Shown: positions 15,315 through 24,293, counted from the first letter of the stretch. The stretch is DNA of 64,000 nucleotides from Herbidospora yilanensis (GCF_001570565.1 NZ_BBXE01000016.1:1-64000), one strand, 5' to 3'. Made by a program: numbers and translations. Notes: generated by a model from the sequence alone, not told the origin.

Positions 15315-17678
15315 CTATTCGTTGACGCAGCGGAGCACCGGATAGGCCGTCAGGGCGTCCGGGCCGAGATCCTTCCCGGTCACGACGAAGGTCGCGGTCT
15401 CTCCGGGGAGCAGGGTGACGAGCATGTCGTCGACGACCGCGGCGGGGTCGAGGCGGTCGGGGAACAGGGCCAGGTCGCGGACCAGGGTGCGGGCCGTGAT
15501 CTCGACACGTACACCATCGCTGAGCTGCTCTGTCGTCACGTCGTAGGACGCCTGCGGCAGGTCGTCGGCGGGGAACCGGAGGGCCCGCAGGTCGCCGACG
15601 GAGGCGCTCACGAGCTCCTTCGACGGGTCGCCGGGCGTCATCGAGGCCGGCAGCGGGACGGTCATCGCCGAGCGGGCGGCCAGGCGCACCGGGAAACGTT
15701 CGCGCGCGAGTTCGCCACCGTGGACGGTCAACCGGACCACCGACAGTTCGGCCTGCCATTCGTCGGAGGTGTCGTTGACGACAACAACGGTCTCGGGGTT
15801 CTGGAAGGTGACGAGACGGTCGGCGAAGCTGCGGCGGAGGGCGTACCAGAGCGGCTTTCTGCGGCCGTCGCCGTCGACGGCGGCCCACGATGTGACGGGC
15901 CAGCAGTCGTTGAGCTGCCAGACGATCGTGCCCATGCAGTAGGGCATCAAAGAGCGGAACCGCTCGACGCCGAACGCCATCGCGTGGGCCTGGTTGAGCT
16001 GGGTGTAGTAGTGCCAGTCGTCGAAGTTGCCCGGTTGGGGCAGGTGGTCGCCGAGGCCGCGCAGCAGTTTCCCGTTGCCGTCCTGCGCCTTCTGGTGGTG
16101 CAGGACGCCTTTGGACGTCGGCGTCAGCGGCTCGTCGGAGACGGCGCGGCGCAGCGTGGCGAAGGCGGGCGGGCCCTGGAAGCCGAACTCGGCGACGAAG
16201 CGCGGGGTGTAGGTGCCGTAGAAGGTGTAGTCCTCGCGGTTCCAGACGGTCCAGATGTGGGTGGTGCCGCGTGACGGGTCGTTCGGCGGGGCGTCGGGGC
16301 TGCCCGAATAGGGCGAACCCGGCCAGTAGGGACGCGTCGGGTCGAGGTCGGCGACGATCTTGGGGAGCAGGTCGAAGTAGAACCCGGCGCCCCAGCTACG
16401 GCCGTCGAGGGTGTCCTGCCAGCCCCAGTCGGCGTGGCCCTCGATGTTCTCGTTGTTGCCGCACCACAACACGAGTGAGGGGTGGCTCGACAGGCGGGTG
16501 ACCTGCTGGCGGGCCTCCGCCTCGACCTCGGCCCGGAACGGGCCCTCCTCGGGGTAGGCGGCGCAGGCGAACGGGAAGTCCTGCCAGACCAGCACGCCGA
16601 GGGCGTCGGCCTGGGCATAGAAGTCCTCGCTCTCGTAGAGGCCGCCGCCCCAGACCCGCAGCGTGTTGGCGCCGGTGTCCACAGCCTGTTGAAAACGTTC
16701 GGCGACCCGCTCCCGGGTGACCCGGTTGGGGAAGCAGTCGTCGGGGATCCAGTTGAAGCCCTTCATGAAGACCGGCTGGCCGTTCACAACCAGCCGGAAG
16801 GCCTCGCGCTCCAGCACCACCGACCGGAAGCCGATTTCACGGGACCACACGCTGTCGCCGACGGTCACGGTCAGCGGGTAGAGCGCCTGTTCGCCGTAGC
16901 CCCGGGGCCACCACAGATCGGGCTCGGGCACGGTCAGGGTGATGACCGCGGTGCGCTCGCCGGGCGCCAGGCGTACCCGCTCTTCGACCCCGGCGACGGA
17001 CGCGGTCACGGTGAGCGGCGCCTGGGCGGCGCGGTCGACGGTGACGTGGACGCGCACCTTCCCGTCGCGGCCGTCGAGGGTCACCAGCGGGCGGACCTCC
17101 GCGAGCCGCGCCGACGACCAGGTCTCCAGGTAGATGGGCCGCCAGATGCCCGAGGTGACCACGGTCGGGCCCCAGTCCCAGCCGAAGTTGCAGGCCATCT
17201 TCCGGATGAACTGGTAGGGCTCACTGTAGGCGCCGGGCCGGTCGCCGAGCGCGGCCCGCTGCTTCTCGGCGTAGCCGTAGGGGGCCTCGAACAGCACCTT
17301 CAGCGTGTTCTTCCCCTCCCGCAGCAGGTGCCGGGCCGGGAAGCGGTAGACGCGGTGCTGGTTGGCGGTCTGGCCGATCTGGACGCCGTTGAGGATCACC
17401 GTCGCGGCCGTGTCGAGGCCCTCGCACACGAGGTCGGCCCGCTGGTCGCCGGGGTCGGTCCAGTCGAAGGCCGTCTCGTACGACCAGTCGGTGCGCCCGA
17501 TCCACTTGAGTCTGTTCTCGTTGTCGTCGAGATAGGGGTCGGGGATGATCCCCGCGTCGAGCAGGTCGGTGTGCACGCATCCCGGCACCGTCGCCGGCAG
17601 CCCCGCCACGACCGGGCGGGGTTGCCCGGTCGACGAGACGGCCGTGACGGTCCATCCTTCGTGCAGCGTCCTGATCAC
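15315..17678 (-). CDS. glycoside hydrolase family 2 beta-mannosidase
   Basis: 787 residues from the GTG at 17678, chosen because it overlaps the upstream stop (GTGA) and lies behind a perfect GGGAGG. The sequence shows the N-terminal jelly-roll (VPGCVHTDLLDAGIIPDPYLDDNE, WSYE), immunoglobulin-like domain, and TIM barrel with acid/base Glu410 in LWCGNNE and nucleophile Glu497 in FVAEFGFQG. These features are those of GH2 beta-mannosidases, not beta-galactosidases. No signal peptide: it works on oligosaccharides already imported by the adjacent ABC transporter, releasing mannose from non-reducing ends. Followed after 12 bp by the ROK kinase. Confidence 0.93.
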   Translation of the reverse strand: MIRTLHEGWTVTAVSSTGQPRPVVAGLPATVPGCVHTDLLDAGIIPDPYLDDNENRLKWIGRTDWSYETAFDWTDPGDQRADLVCEGLDTAATVILNGVQIGQTANQHRVYRFPARHLLREGKNTLKVLFEAPYGYAEKQRAALGDRPGAYSEPYQFIRKMACNFGWDWGPTVVTSGIWRPIYLETWSSARLAEVRPLVTLDGRDGKVRVHVTVDRAAQAPLTVTASVAGVEERVRLAPGERTAVITLTVPEPDLWWPRGYGEQALYPLTVTVGDSVWSREIGFRSVVLEREAFRLVVNGQPVFMKGFNWIPDDCFPNRVTRERVAERFQQAVDTGANTLRVWGGGLYESEDFYAQADALGVLVWQDFPFACAAYPEEGPFRAEVEAEARQQVTRLSSHPSLVLWCGNNENIEGHADWGWQDTLDGRSWGAGFYFDLLPKIVADLDPTRPYWPGSPYSGSPDAPPNDPSRGTTHIWTVWNREDYTFYGTYTPRFVAEFGFQGPPAFATLRRAVSDEPLTPTSKGVLHHQKAQDGNGKLLRGLGDHLPQPGNFDDWHYYTQLNQAHAMAFGVERFRSLMPYCMGTIVWQLNDCWPVTSWAAVDGDGRRKPLWYALRRSFADRLVTFQNPETVVVVNDTSDEWQAELSVVRLTVHGGELARERFPVRLAARSAMTVPLPASMTPGDPSKELVSASVGDLRALRFPADDLPQASYDVTTEQLSDGVRVEITARTLVRDLALFPDRLDPAAVVDDMLVTLLPGETATFVVTGKDLGPDALTAYPVLRCVNE

Positions 17679-18457
17679 GACGCGTCCTCCCATTTCGTGT
17701 GCAGTTGCGGCACCGACGCCAGCAGCTTCTTCGTATAGGCGTGCTCCGGCTGCTCGAACACGGCGTCGGTGGGCCCGTACTCCACGATCCTTCCCTTGTG
17801 GAGCACGACCGTCCGCTCACTGATGTAGTTGCCCAGCGCGAGGTCGTGGGTGATGAACAGCACCCCGAGGCCCCGCTGCTTGAGGTCGGCCAACAGGTTC
17901 AGCACGTCGATGCGGGTGGACGCGTCGAGCATCGAGATGATCTCGTCGGCGACCAGGTATTCGATGTCGAGCAGCAGCGCCCGCGCGATCAGGAGGCGCT
18001 GGAGCTGGCCGCCGGACAACTGGTGGGGGAACTTGTTCAGCACCGCCGCCGGGCTGAGCCGGACGGCGTCGAGGGCTGCTTCGATCTTCGCGGTCCACTC
18101 CTTGTCGGGCACGCCCCTGAAGTAGACCTCGCGGATCATGGCGAAGACCCGGTCGGCCTTGAAGACCGGGTTGTAGGAGCTGAACGGGTCCTGGAAGACG
18201 CCCTGGACCTTGCGGTAGTAGTCGCGCCTGCCGATCCCGCGCACGTCGCGGCCGTCGATGGAGATCGTCCCGGAGGTCGGCGGGAGCAGCCGGAGCACCA
18301 TCTTGCCGATCGTGCTCTTGCCGCTGCCGCTCTCGCCGATCAGCGAGACCACCTCGCCCGGCTTGATCTCGAACCCGGCGTCGTCGACCGCCGTCATGGT
18401 CTGCCCGCCGAACGCGCCGATCCGGTAGACCTTGGTGACCCCGTCGAGTTTCAGCAT
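17675..18457 (-). CDS. Opp/Dpp-type ABC transporter ATPase (second, DppF-like)
   Basis: 260 residues from the ATG at 18457. Walker A GESGSGKST, Q-loop VFQDPFSSYNP, signature LSGGQLQR, Walker B-like YLVADEIISMLDAS and the H-loop FITHD are intact, with one deviation: the Walker B region reads VADEIIS where DEPVS is usual. Couples ATP hydrolysis to uptake through the two permeases. Start overlaps the stop of the first ATPase gene (ATGA) and its own stop overlaps the beta-mannosidase start, so the whole block is translationally coupled. Longer upstream reading in this frame runs antisense-like through other genes and is not real. Confidence 0.92.
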   Translation of the reverse strand: MLKLDGVTKVYRIGAFGGQTMTAVDDAGFEIKPGEVVSLIGESGSGKSTIGKMVLRLLPPTSGTISIDGRDVRGIGRRDYYRKVQGVFQDPFSSYNPVFKADRVFAMIREVYFRGVPDKEWTAKIEAALDAVRLSPAAVLNKFPHQLSGGQLQRLLIARALLLDIEYLVADEIISMLDASTRIDVLNLLADLKQRGLGVLFITHDLALGNYISERTVVLHKGRIVEYGPTDAVFEQPEHAYTKKLLASVPQLHTKWEDAS

Positions 18458-19401
18458 CAGGCGGCCTTCCAGCAGGCGACGACGTGGTCCTTCTCGACCT
18501 CGACCGGCGGCGGGTCCTCGGCGCACTTCTCGAACGCCAGCGGGCAGCGGTCGCGGAACCGGCACCCGGGCTCGGGCTTGAGCAGCGACGGCGGGTTCCC
18601 GGGGATGCCGGTGAGGCGCTTGTCGGCGTACCGGACCCCGACCTCCGGGAGGGAGGAGATCAGAAGCTGGGTGTACGGGTGCTTCGGCGCGTTCACCACG
18701 GTCGAGGCGGGCGCCTTCTCGGCGAGTTTCCCGGCGTACATGACCATGATCGTGTCGGCGAGCTGGTTGGTCAGCGAGATGTCGTGGGTGATGAAGATCA
18801 TCGACTTCACGAAGCCGCGGTCGCGGAAGCCCTTCAGCGTGGTGACGACGGCCTTCTGGGTGGAGACGTCGAGGGCCGAGGTGATCTCGTCGGCGATCAG
18901 CAGCGAGGGGTTGAGCAACGTCGAGATGACCATGACCATGCGCTGCTTCATGCCGCCGGACAACTCGATCGGGTACTTCCCGAGCACGTCCTTCGGCAGC
19001 TCCACCAGGTCGAGGCGGTTGTGCAGTTCGTCGAGGTCGAGCTTCTCCCGGCGCGATTCGAGCAGCTCGCGGACCATGCGGCCGATCTTGCGGGTGGGGT
19101 TCATCGCGCTCATCGAGTACTGCGGGATGAGCGAGACGTGCTTGAACCGGTAGGGGTTCATCTTGGCGTCGTCGCCGATCGGGAGGACCTGGCCGTCGAG
19201 GGTGACGCTGCCGCCGACGTGTTTCATCCGGCCGTCGAGCCGGATCAGCGCCTTGCCGAGGGTGGTCTTGCCGCAGCCCGACTCCCCCGCGAGTCCCAGG
19301 ATCTCGCCGTCTCTCAACGGGAACGAGACCCCGTCGAGGGCCTGCACGTCGCCTTTCAACGTCCGGTAGTAGACCCTGAGGTCGTCCACTTCCAGGGTCA
19401 T
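18457..19401 (-). CDS. Opp/Dpp-type ABC transporter ATPase (first, DppD-like)
   Basis: 314 residues. Walker A GESGCGKTT near residue 40, Q-loop LIPQYSMSAMNP, signature ELSGGMKQR, Walker B LLIADEITSALD, and the C-terminal oligopeptide-transporter extension with CRFRDRCPLAFEKC near residue 285 that in this family carries a cysteine cluster. Works as a heterodimer with the next ATPase. Opp-family transporters also carry beta-mannosides and cello-oligosaccharides in other bacteria (the Thermotoga systems are the known example), which suits the GH2 beta-mannosidase next door. Confidence 0.93.
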   Translation of the reverse strand: MTLEVDDLRVYYRTLKGDVQALDGVSFPLRDGEILGLAGESGCGKTTLGKALIRLDGRMKHVGGSVTLDGQVLPIGDDAKMNPYRFKHVSLIPQYSMSAMNPTRKIGRMVRELLESRREKLDLDELHNRLDLVELPKDVLGKYPIELSGGMKQRMVMVISTLLNPSLLIADEITSALDVSTQKAVVTTLKGFRDRGFVKSMIFITHDISLTNQLADTIMVMYAGKLAEKAPASTVVNAPKHPYTQLLISSLPEVGVRYADKRLTGIPGNPPSLLKPEPGCRFRDRCPLAFEKCAEDPPPVEVEKDHVVACWKAA

Positions 19402-20244
19402 CTAGAGCTCCCTCAGCTTGGGGTTGAACACCTCGTCGAGGCCGACGTTGGCGACGTACAGGGCGCCGACGATGAGGGTGATGCCGGCTCCGGGTGGGAC
19501 GAACCACCACCACAGGCCCAGGTGCATCGCACTCCACTGGTGGGCCTGTTGCAGCATCAGGCCGAGGGAGACGGCGTCGGTCGGGCCGAGGCCGATGAAG
19601 TCGAGCGACGAGGCGATCAGGATCGAGCCGCCGAACAGCAGGATGAACGTGAGCAGCAGGTAGGAGCTCATGTTCGGGGCGATCTCGCGCATGATGATGC
19701 GGCCCGACCCCACGCCGCTGAGCCGGGCCAGGTCGACGAAGTCGCGTCCGCGCAGCGAGAAGGTCTGGGCGCGGATCGACCGGGCCGCCCACGGCCACTG
19801 CGTCAGCCCGATGAACAGGGCCTGCATGCCCGCGCTCCGGACGCCGATGTAGGCGTTCAGGATGAACAGCACGGCCAGCGTCGGCAGCACCAGGACGATG
19901 TTGGTGAGCATGTTGAGGATCTCGTCGATCCAGCCGCCCTTGTAGCCGGCCAGGAACCCGACGACCATGCCGATGACCGCCGCGATGCCCCCGCCGAGCG
20001 CGCCGACCAGGAACGTCGTGCGCAGGCCGTGCACGAACTGGGCCCACAGGTCCTGCCCGAACGTGTTGGTGCCGAGCCAGAACTCCCCGCCGGGCGGCTG
20101 CATCTGCATGCCGACGTACTCGGTCGGGGGCTTGTCGATGAAGAACGGCCCGATCACGCCGATGCCCAGCAGGACCAGGATGATCCCGGCCCCCACCAGC
20201 AGCTTCGTGTTGCGGATCGCGAAGTAGAGCGCCTCCGTCTTCAT
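19402..20244 (-). CDS. Opp/Dpp-type ABC transporter permease (DppC-like)
   Basis: 280 residues from the ATG at 20244, which overlaps the upstream stop (ATGA). N-terminal transmembrane helix, the periplasmic-side LGTNTFGQDLWAQFVHGLRTTF motif of the OppC N-domain, and the EAA loop (FVDLARLSGVGSGRIIMREIAPN) that docks to the ATPase. Six transmembrane segments are predicted. Stop codon abuts the ATPase gene start with no gap. Forms the channel with the DppB-like subunit. Confidence 0.92.
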   Translation of the reverse strand: MKTEALYFAIRNTKLLVGAGIILVLLGIGVIGPFFIDKPPTEYVGMQMQPPGGEFWLGTNTFGQDLWAQFVHGLRTTFLVGALGGGIAAVIGMVVGFLAGYKGGWIDEILNMLTNIVLVLPTLAVLFILNAYIGVRSAGMQALFIGLTQWPWAARSIRAQTFSLRGRDFVDLARLSGVGSGRIIMREIAPNMSSYLLLTFILLFGGSILIASSLDFIGLGPTDAVSLGLMLQQAHQWSAMHLGLWWWFVPPGAGITLIVGALYVANVGLDEVFNPKLREL

Positions 20245-21236
20245 GCCGCGGCACCCGCCATTCCGACTCGCGTACGCGGATCGACGATCACGTAGACCAC
20301 GTCGATGATGAAGTTGGCGATCAGCACGCCCAGCACGATGAACAGGAACGCGCCCTGGAGCAGGAAGAAGTCCTTGTTCTGGATGGCCGCCAGGATCAGC
20401 GATCCGAGGCCCGGATAGGAGAACACGATCTCCGTCACCAGCGCGCCGGCGACCAGCACCCCCAGTTGCAGCGCCAGACCGGTGATCTGCGGCAGCACCG
20501 CGTTCCTGAAGGCGTAGCGCCGGATGAGCTTCTGGGGGGCGCCCAGCGCCGACATGTAGTTGGCGTAGTCCGATTCGAGCTCGTAGATGATCACGTTGCG
20601 CATGCCGATCGCCCAGCCGCCCAGCGCGACCAGGAACAACGACGCGAACGGCAACAACCAGTGCCAGAACAGGTCGGCGACGAACGCCCACGTCAACGAG
20701 GGCGTCATCGAGAAGCTGTAGCCGCCGGCCACCGGGAAGATCCCCCACACGACGCCGAAGCCCCAGGCCATCAGGGCGGCCAGCCAGAGATAGGGGGTGG
20801 CGGTCAGCACGTACGAGACCGGCAGGACGGTGTTGTCCAGCACCTTGCGGCGGGCGGCGAGCGCGCCGAGGCGGTTCCCGACCACCCAGCTCAGCAGGAT
20901 CGACGGGACGAGCAGCGCCAGCGAGTAGGGCACCGCCCGGGTGAGCAGGTCGGCGACCGGCGTCGGGAACGCCCACAGGCTGATCCCGAAGTCGCCGCGG
21001 AACAGGGATCCCCAGGAGTTCAGATACTGCTGCCACCAGGGGAGGTCGAAGCCGAACAGGTTGTTGTAGTAGACGCGCAGGGCTTCCTGGGCCTCGGGCT
21101 GCGCGACCCGGGCCCGCGCCAGCATGCTCGCGACGGGGTCACCCGGCATGAGGCGCGGCACCAGCCAGTTGACGGTCACCGCCATGAAGAAGGTCAGCCC
21201 GTAGATGAGCAGTTTCCTGCCGAAATAGCGACGCAA
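20241..21236 (-). CDS. Opp/Dpp-type ABC transporter permease (DppB-like)
   Basis: 331 residues from a TTG at 21236 that has a GGGAGA Shine-Dalgarno at the right distance. Shows the DppB N-terminal helix ending in LMPGDP (near residue 30), six transmembrane segments, and the EAA loop YANYMSALGAPQKLIRRYAFRNAVLP near residue 225. The large loop after the first helix (YNNLFGFDLPWWQQYLNSW, GDFGISL) is typical of the family. Separated from the binding-protein gene by 65 bp containing a strong stem-loop. Confidence 0.92.
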   Translation of the reverse strand: MRRYFGRKLLIYGLTFFMAVTVNWLVPRLMPGDPVASMLARARVAQPEAQEALRVYYNNLFGFDLPWWQQYLNSWGSLFRGDFGISLWAFPTPVADLLTRAVPYSLALLVPSILLSWVVGNRLGALAARRKVLDNTVLPVSYVLTATPYLWLAALMAWGFGVVWGIFPVAGGYSFSMTPSLTWAFVADLFWHWLLPFASLFLVALGGWAIGMRNVIIYELESDYANYMSALGAPQKLIRRYAFRNAVLPQITGLALQLGVLVAGALVTEIVFSYPGLGSLILAAIQNKDFFLLQGAFLFIVLGVLIANFIIDVVYVIVDPRTRVGMAGAAA

Positions 21237-21255
21237 GAGGGGTTCTCCCTAGGGA

Positions 21256-21289
21256 GGCCCTCCCCGGCTTCGCAGCGCCGGGGAGGGCC
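21256..21289 (-). other. strong stem-loop between binding-protein and permease genes
   Basis: Perfect 13-bp stem (21256-21268 with 21277-21289), eight-base loop, no U-tract. In binding-protein-dependent operons such intercistronic hairpins protect the upstream mRNA from 3' decay and lower expression of the membrane subunits; that role is inferred here. Confidence 0.6.
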
Positions 21290-21301
21290 GAGACGGGTTG
21301 G

Positions 21302-23059
21302 CTAGGGAGCGACCGGCTGCAGCGACGCGAGCGACTCGAAGCCGCCGAGTTCGAGCCAGTTACGCCACATCGTGGGCGCCGACTTGGGCGCGCTGCCCTC
21401 GCTGGAGGGCCAGTTCTTCCACACGCTGCTGCTGACCTGCGACCAGAGGCCGTTGTACCAGAGCGGGATGACCGGCATCTCGTCGAGCATGATCGACTCA
21501 AGCTGCGAGGCGACCTTCTTCATGCCCTCGACGTCGTCGGTCTTGGTGCCGTCGAGCTGCTGCACCAGCTTCCAGGCCTCCTCGTTCTCGTACCGGCCGA
21601 AGTTCACGGTGTTCTGCTGCGCCTGGACGGGGAGCTGGAAGACGTACTCGAAGTAGGTGTACGGGGAGTTCGAGAGCTGACGCTCGTTGTTGATGACCAG
21701 GTCGAACTTGCCCGAGTTGCGGGCCTCGACGAGGGCGTTGTAGTCGGGGAACTCGGCCTCGACGTTGATGCCGGCGGCCTTGGCGCCGGTGGCGATGACC
21801 CGGATGGCCTCCATCCAGTCGGTCCATCCGGCCGGCACGATCAGCTTGAGCGCGATCGGCGAGCCGTCCTTGTTCTCGACCATGCCGTCGCCGTTGGCGT
21901 CCTTGTAGCCGGCGGCGGCGAGCATCTGCTTGGCCTTGGCGGTGTCGAACGCGAAGCCCTTCTGGCCGACGACCGCCTGGTCGACGAACTGGTCCCACTG
22001 CGGCAGCAGGCCGGTCGGGCTGGCGGGCTTGACCAGGTTGCCGTACACGCCCTCGACGATCTTCTTCACGTCGACCGAGGTGGCCAGCGCCTTGCGGAAC
22101 GCGGCGTCGTTCATCGGCTTCTTGGTGGTGTTGGGCACCAGCCAGGCGGTGTTGGCCGACAACATGTAGGGCGGCTCTGGGTAGAACGTGGTGATGCCGA
22201 AGTTGCCGCTGACCAGGTTGGCCGCGCCCGGCAGGAAGTTGTTGGACAGGTCGAGGCCCTTCTGGAGCAGCAGGCCCATCGCCACCTCGTTGGAGGAGTT
22301 GACGATGTCGACGATGTACTTCGGCTTCGGGTCGAGGTTGAGCTGCGCCTTGCCCCACCAGGTGTCGTTCTTCACCCACGCGACGCGGTCCTGGTCATGG
22401 CTGTGGTACTTGTACGCGCCGGTGCCGACCGGGTTCTCGTTGATCCCGTCGAGCACGTCCTTCTCGGCCCGGCCCTCCCAGATGTGCTTGGGCACGATCG
22501 ACCGGCTGTAGATGTTGAAGTCCCACTGCTGGTAGTTGGCCTTGGAGAAGCTGAACCGCACGGTCGACGCGTCGGGCGCCTCGACGGCGGAGAGCCAGTT
22601 CCACAGGTTGTGGTAGGGGATCGTCTCCATCTTGCCGAGTTCGAAGGTGAACTTGACGTCCTCGGCGGTGAACGGCTTGCCGTCCGACCAGGTGATGTTC
22701 GGCCGCAGCTTGACCTCGTACGTCGTGTCGTCGACCCAGGCCCCGCTCGCGGCCAGCCACGGGGTGAGCTTCCCGGCGACCGGGTCGAAGTGGAACAGCG
22801 TCTCGTAGACCAGGCCCTTGGTGCCGGTCGCGGAGTCCCACTCACGGATGGGGTTGAAGTTCGCGGGTGGTCCCCACTGGGTGCCGCTCGTGTAGAGGGT
22901 CTCGTTCCGCGGGAAGGCGCCGCCTTCGGCGGCGGGAGCCGGCGCGGCCGGCGCGGTCGCTCCCGGGGCCGGAGTGGGGGTGCCACCACTCGTACACGCG
23001 GCCGCGAGTAAGCCCGCTGCCACGATAGGGATCAGAAACCGGGTAGCGCGGTTCCGCAT
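21302..23059 (-). CDS. family 5 extracellular solute-binding lipoprotein (probable mannoside binding)
   Basis: 585 residues from the ATG at 23059 with an AAGGAG Shine-Dalgarno. Type II signal peptide with lipobox LAAAC (Cys22), a Gly/Pro/Ala-rich tether, then an SBP_bac_5 fold: ETLYTSGTQWGPPANFNP, GLVYETLFHFDP, the LRPNITWSDGKPFTAEDV motif near residue 115, and NDAAFRKALATSVD near residue 320. Family 5 proteins classically bind peptides or nickel, but clusters with glycosidases bind oligosaccharides. First gene of the minus-strand operon, directly downstream of the LacI-type operator. The next gene encodes the permease, after a stem-loop. Confidence 0.92.
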   Translation of the reverse strand: MRNRATRFLIPIVAAGLLAAACTSGGTPTPAPGATAPAAPAPAAEGGAFPRNETLYTSGTQWGPPANFNPIREWDSATGTKGLVYETLFHFDPVAGKLTPWLAASGAWVDDTTYEVKLRPNITWSDGKPFTAEDVKFTFELGKMETIPYHNLWNWLSAVEAPDASTVRFSFSKANYQQWDFNIYSRSIVPKHIWEGRAEKDVLDGINENPVGTGAYKYHSHDQDRVAWVKNDTWWGKAQLNLDPKPKYIVDIVNSSNEVAMGLLLQKGLDLSNNFLPGAANLVSGNFGITTFYPEPPYMLSANTAWLVPNTTKKPMNDAAFRKALATSVDVKKIVEGVYGNLVKPASPTGLLPQWDQFVDQAVVGQKGFAFDTAKAKQMLAAAGYKDANGDGMVENKDGSPIALKLIVPAGWTDWMEAIRVIATGAKAAGINVEAEFPDYNALVEARNSGKFDLVINNERQLSNSPYTYFEYVFQLPVQAQQNTVNFGRYENEEAWKLVQQLDGTKTDDVEGMKKVASQLESIMLDEMPVIPLWYNGLWSQVSSSVWKNWPSSEGSAPKSAPTMWRNWLELGGFESLASLQPVAP

Positions 23060-23133
23060 CGTCTCTACTCCTTGCATCCACACCTGCTGGCCAACCCCGA
23101 TGGGCCGGCCGGTGGGAGCCCCCGGCCGACGGG

Positions 23134-23149
23134 TTGGGAGCGCTCCCAA
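23134..23149. promoter_or_regulatory. perfect 16-bp LacI-family operator (contains the CebR box)
   Basis: TTGGGAGCGCTCCCAA is an exact palindrome with the central CpG of LacI-family sites. Its inner 14 bp (23135-23148) equal the TGGGAGCGCTCCCA operator known for the Streptomyces cello-oligosaccharide repressor CebR. A further half-site GGCTCCCAA (23152-23160) follows. It lies 75 bp upstream of the binding-protein ATG and 125 bp upstream of the divergent lacI start. Confidence 0.85.
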
Positions 23150-23173
23150 GAGGCTCCCAATGCGTGATTCATG

Positions 23174-23254
23174 GCTGAACCGGATAAGTACCGAGACCGT
23201 AAAATCCACATGACGGGGGTGTCAATAGCCTGATATACGCTGAACCAGTTAAGT
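23174..23254 (+). repeat. two direct repeats GCTGAACCNGNTAAGT in the lacI / binding-protein intergenic region
   Basis: Copies at 23174-23189 and 23239-23254 match at 14 of 16 bases and start 65 bp apart. The second overlaps the probable lacI -10 (TACGCT, 23236-23241). They may be sites for a second regulator or for looping; neither matches the 23134 palindrome. Confidence 0.5.
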
Positions 23255-23273
23255 CGCACGACGGGGTGGGTTC

Positions 23274-24293
23274 GTGAAAAGACCGACGATCGCTGATATC
23301 GCACGTCAGGCGGGGGTTTCCAAGGGTGCGGTGTCCTACGCGCTCAACGGGCAACCCGGTGTATCGGAGTCCACCCGGCAGCGCATTCTTGCGATAGCCG
23401 ATGAAATCGGCTGGCGGCCGAACAGCGCCGCCCGCGCCCTGAACGGCGCCCGCGCCAACGCGATCGGCCTGACGCTCTGCCGCCCGGCCCGCATCCTCGG
23501 CATGGAACCGTTCTTCATGGAGCTCATCAGCGGCCTGGAGGCCGAGTTGTCGGCGCGCGACTTCGCGCTCATGCTCCAGGTCGTCGGCGACCACGACGCC
23601 GAGATCGCGGTCCACCAGCGCTGGTGGGGCGAGGGCCGCATCGACGGCGCGTTCCTGGTCGACCTGCACGTCGACGATCCGCGCGTCCCGGTCATGGAGG
23701 AACTCGGCATGCCGGTCGTCGTCATCGGCGACCCGTCCGGGACGGGCACGCTGGTGCCGGTCTGGTCCGACGAGGGCGCCCCGGTACGCGAGACCGTCGA
23801 CTACCTCACCGCCCTCGGCCACCGGCGGATCGCCCGAATTGCGGGCCTGCCGAAACTCGTCCACACCACACTGCGCGACCGCGAGTTCGCCCGCGCCTGC
23901 GCCGGGCTCGACGACTGCCCGGTCGTGCACACCGACTACACGGGCGAGGAGGGCGCGCGGGCCACCCGGCGGCTGCTGTCGTCGCGGGTCAGGCCGACCG
24001 CGATCGTCTACGACAACGACATCATGGCCGTCGCCGGCCTCTCGGTCGCCCAGGAGATGGGCCTGGCCGTCCCCACCGACCTGTCGATCGTGGCCTGGGA
24101 CGACTCACCCCTCTCTCAGGTCGTACGCCCCCCGCTGACCGCCCTGACCAGGGATATCCCGGCCTATGGGGCACACGCCGCACGCATGCTGCTCGACCTG
24201 ATCGACGGCTCCCAGCCCGGTTCGTTCGAAGACCGGGCGGCCAGTCTGAATCCTCGCGGAAGCACCGGACCGCCGGTTTCGGCCGGGCATTAG
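23274..24293 (+). CDS. LacI-family regulator of the mannoside locus
   Basis: 339 residues, GTG start with GGGTGGG upstream. The N-terminal LacI HTH is exact (TIADIARQAGVSKGAVSYALNG, residues 5-26), followed by the hinge (NSAARALNGARANAIGL) and a type I periplasmic-binding-like ligand domain (about residues 62-330) with the YDNDIMAVAGLSVAQEMG and DLSIVAWDDSPLSQVVRPPLT motifs. Hinge-helix residues AARALNG agree with recognition of a central CpG operator. It is divergent from the transporter operon and a matching operator lies between them, so repression relieved by a mannooligosaccharide is the simplest model. Confidence 0.93.
   Translation: MKRPTIADIARQAGVSKGAVSYALNGQPGVSESTRQRILAIADEIGWRPNSAARALNGARANAIGLTLCRPARILGMEPFFMELISGLEAELSARDFALMLQVVGDHDAEIAVHQRWWGEGRIDGAFLVDLHVDDPRVPVMEELGMPVVVIGDPSGTGTLVPVWSDEGAPVRETVDYLTALGHRRIARIAGLPKLVHTTLRDREFARACAGLDDCPVVHTDYTGEEGARATRRLLSSRVRPTAIVYDNDIMAVAGLSVAQEMGLAVPTDLSIVAWDDSPLSQVVRPPLTALTRDIPAYGAHAARMLLDLIDGSQPGSFEDRAASLNPRGSTGPPVSAGH

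Noticed and set aside
17675-20254. An 859-codon open frame covering the DppF-like ATPase and antisense-like upstream sequence
   Set aside because: Only the last 260 codons match an ABC ATPase and carry an ATG with overlapping-stop context; the upstream part is Arg/Pro/His-rich and lies in the wrong frame of the neighbouring ATPase and permease genes.
19402-21036. A 544-codon frame fused ahead of the DppC-like permease
   Set aside because: The N-terminal half is an out-of-frame reading of the DppB-like gene. The permease starts at 20244 with the usual ATGA overlap.
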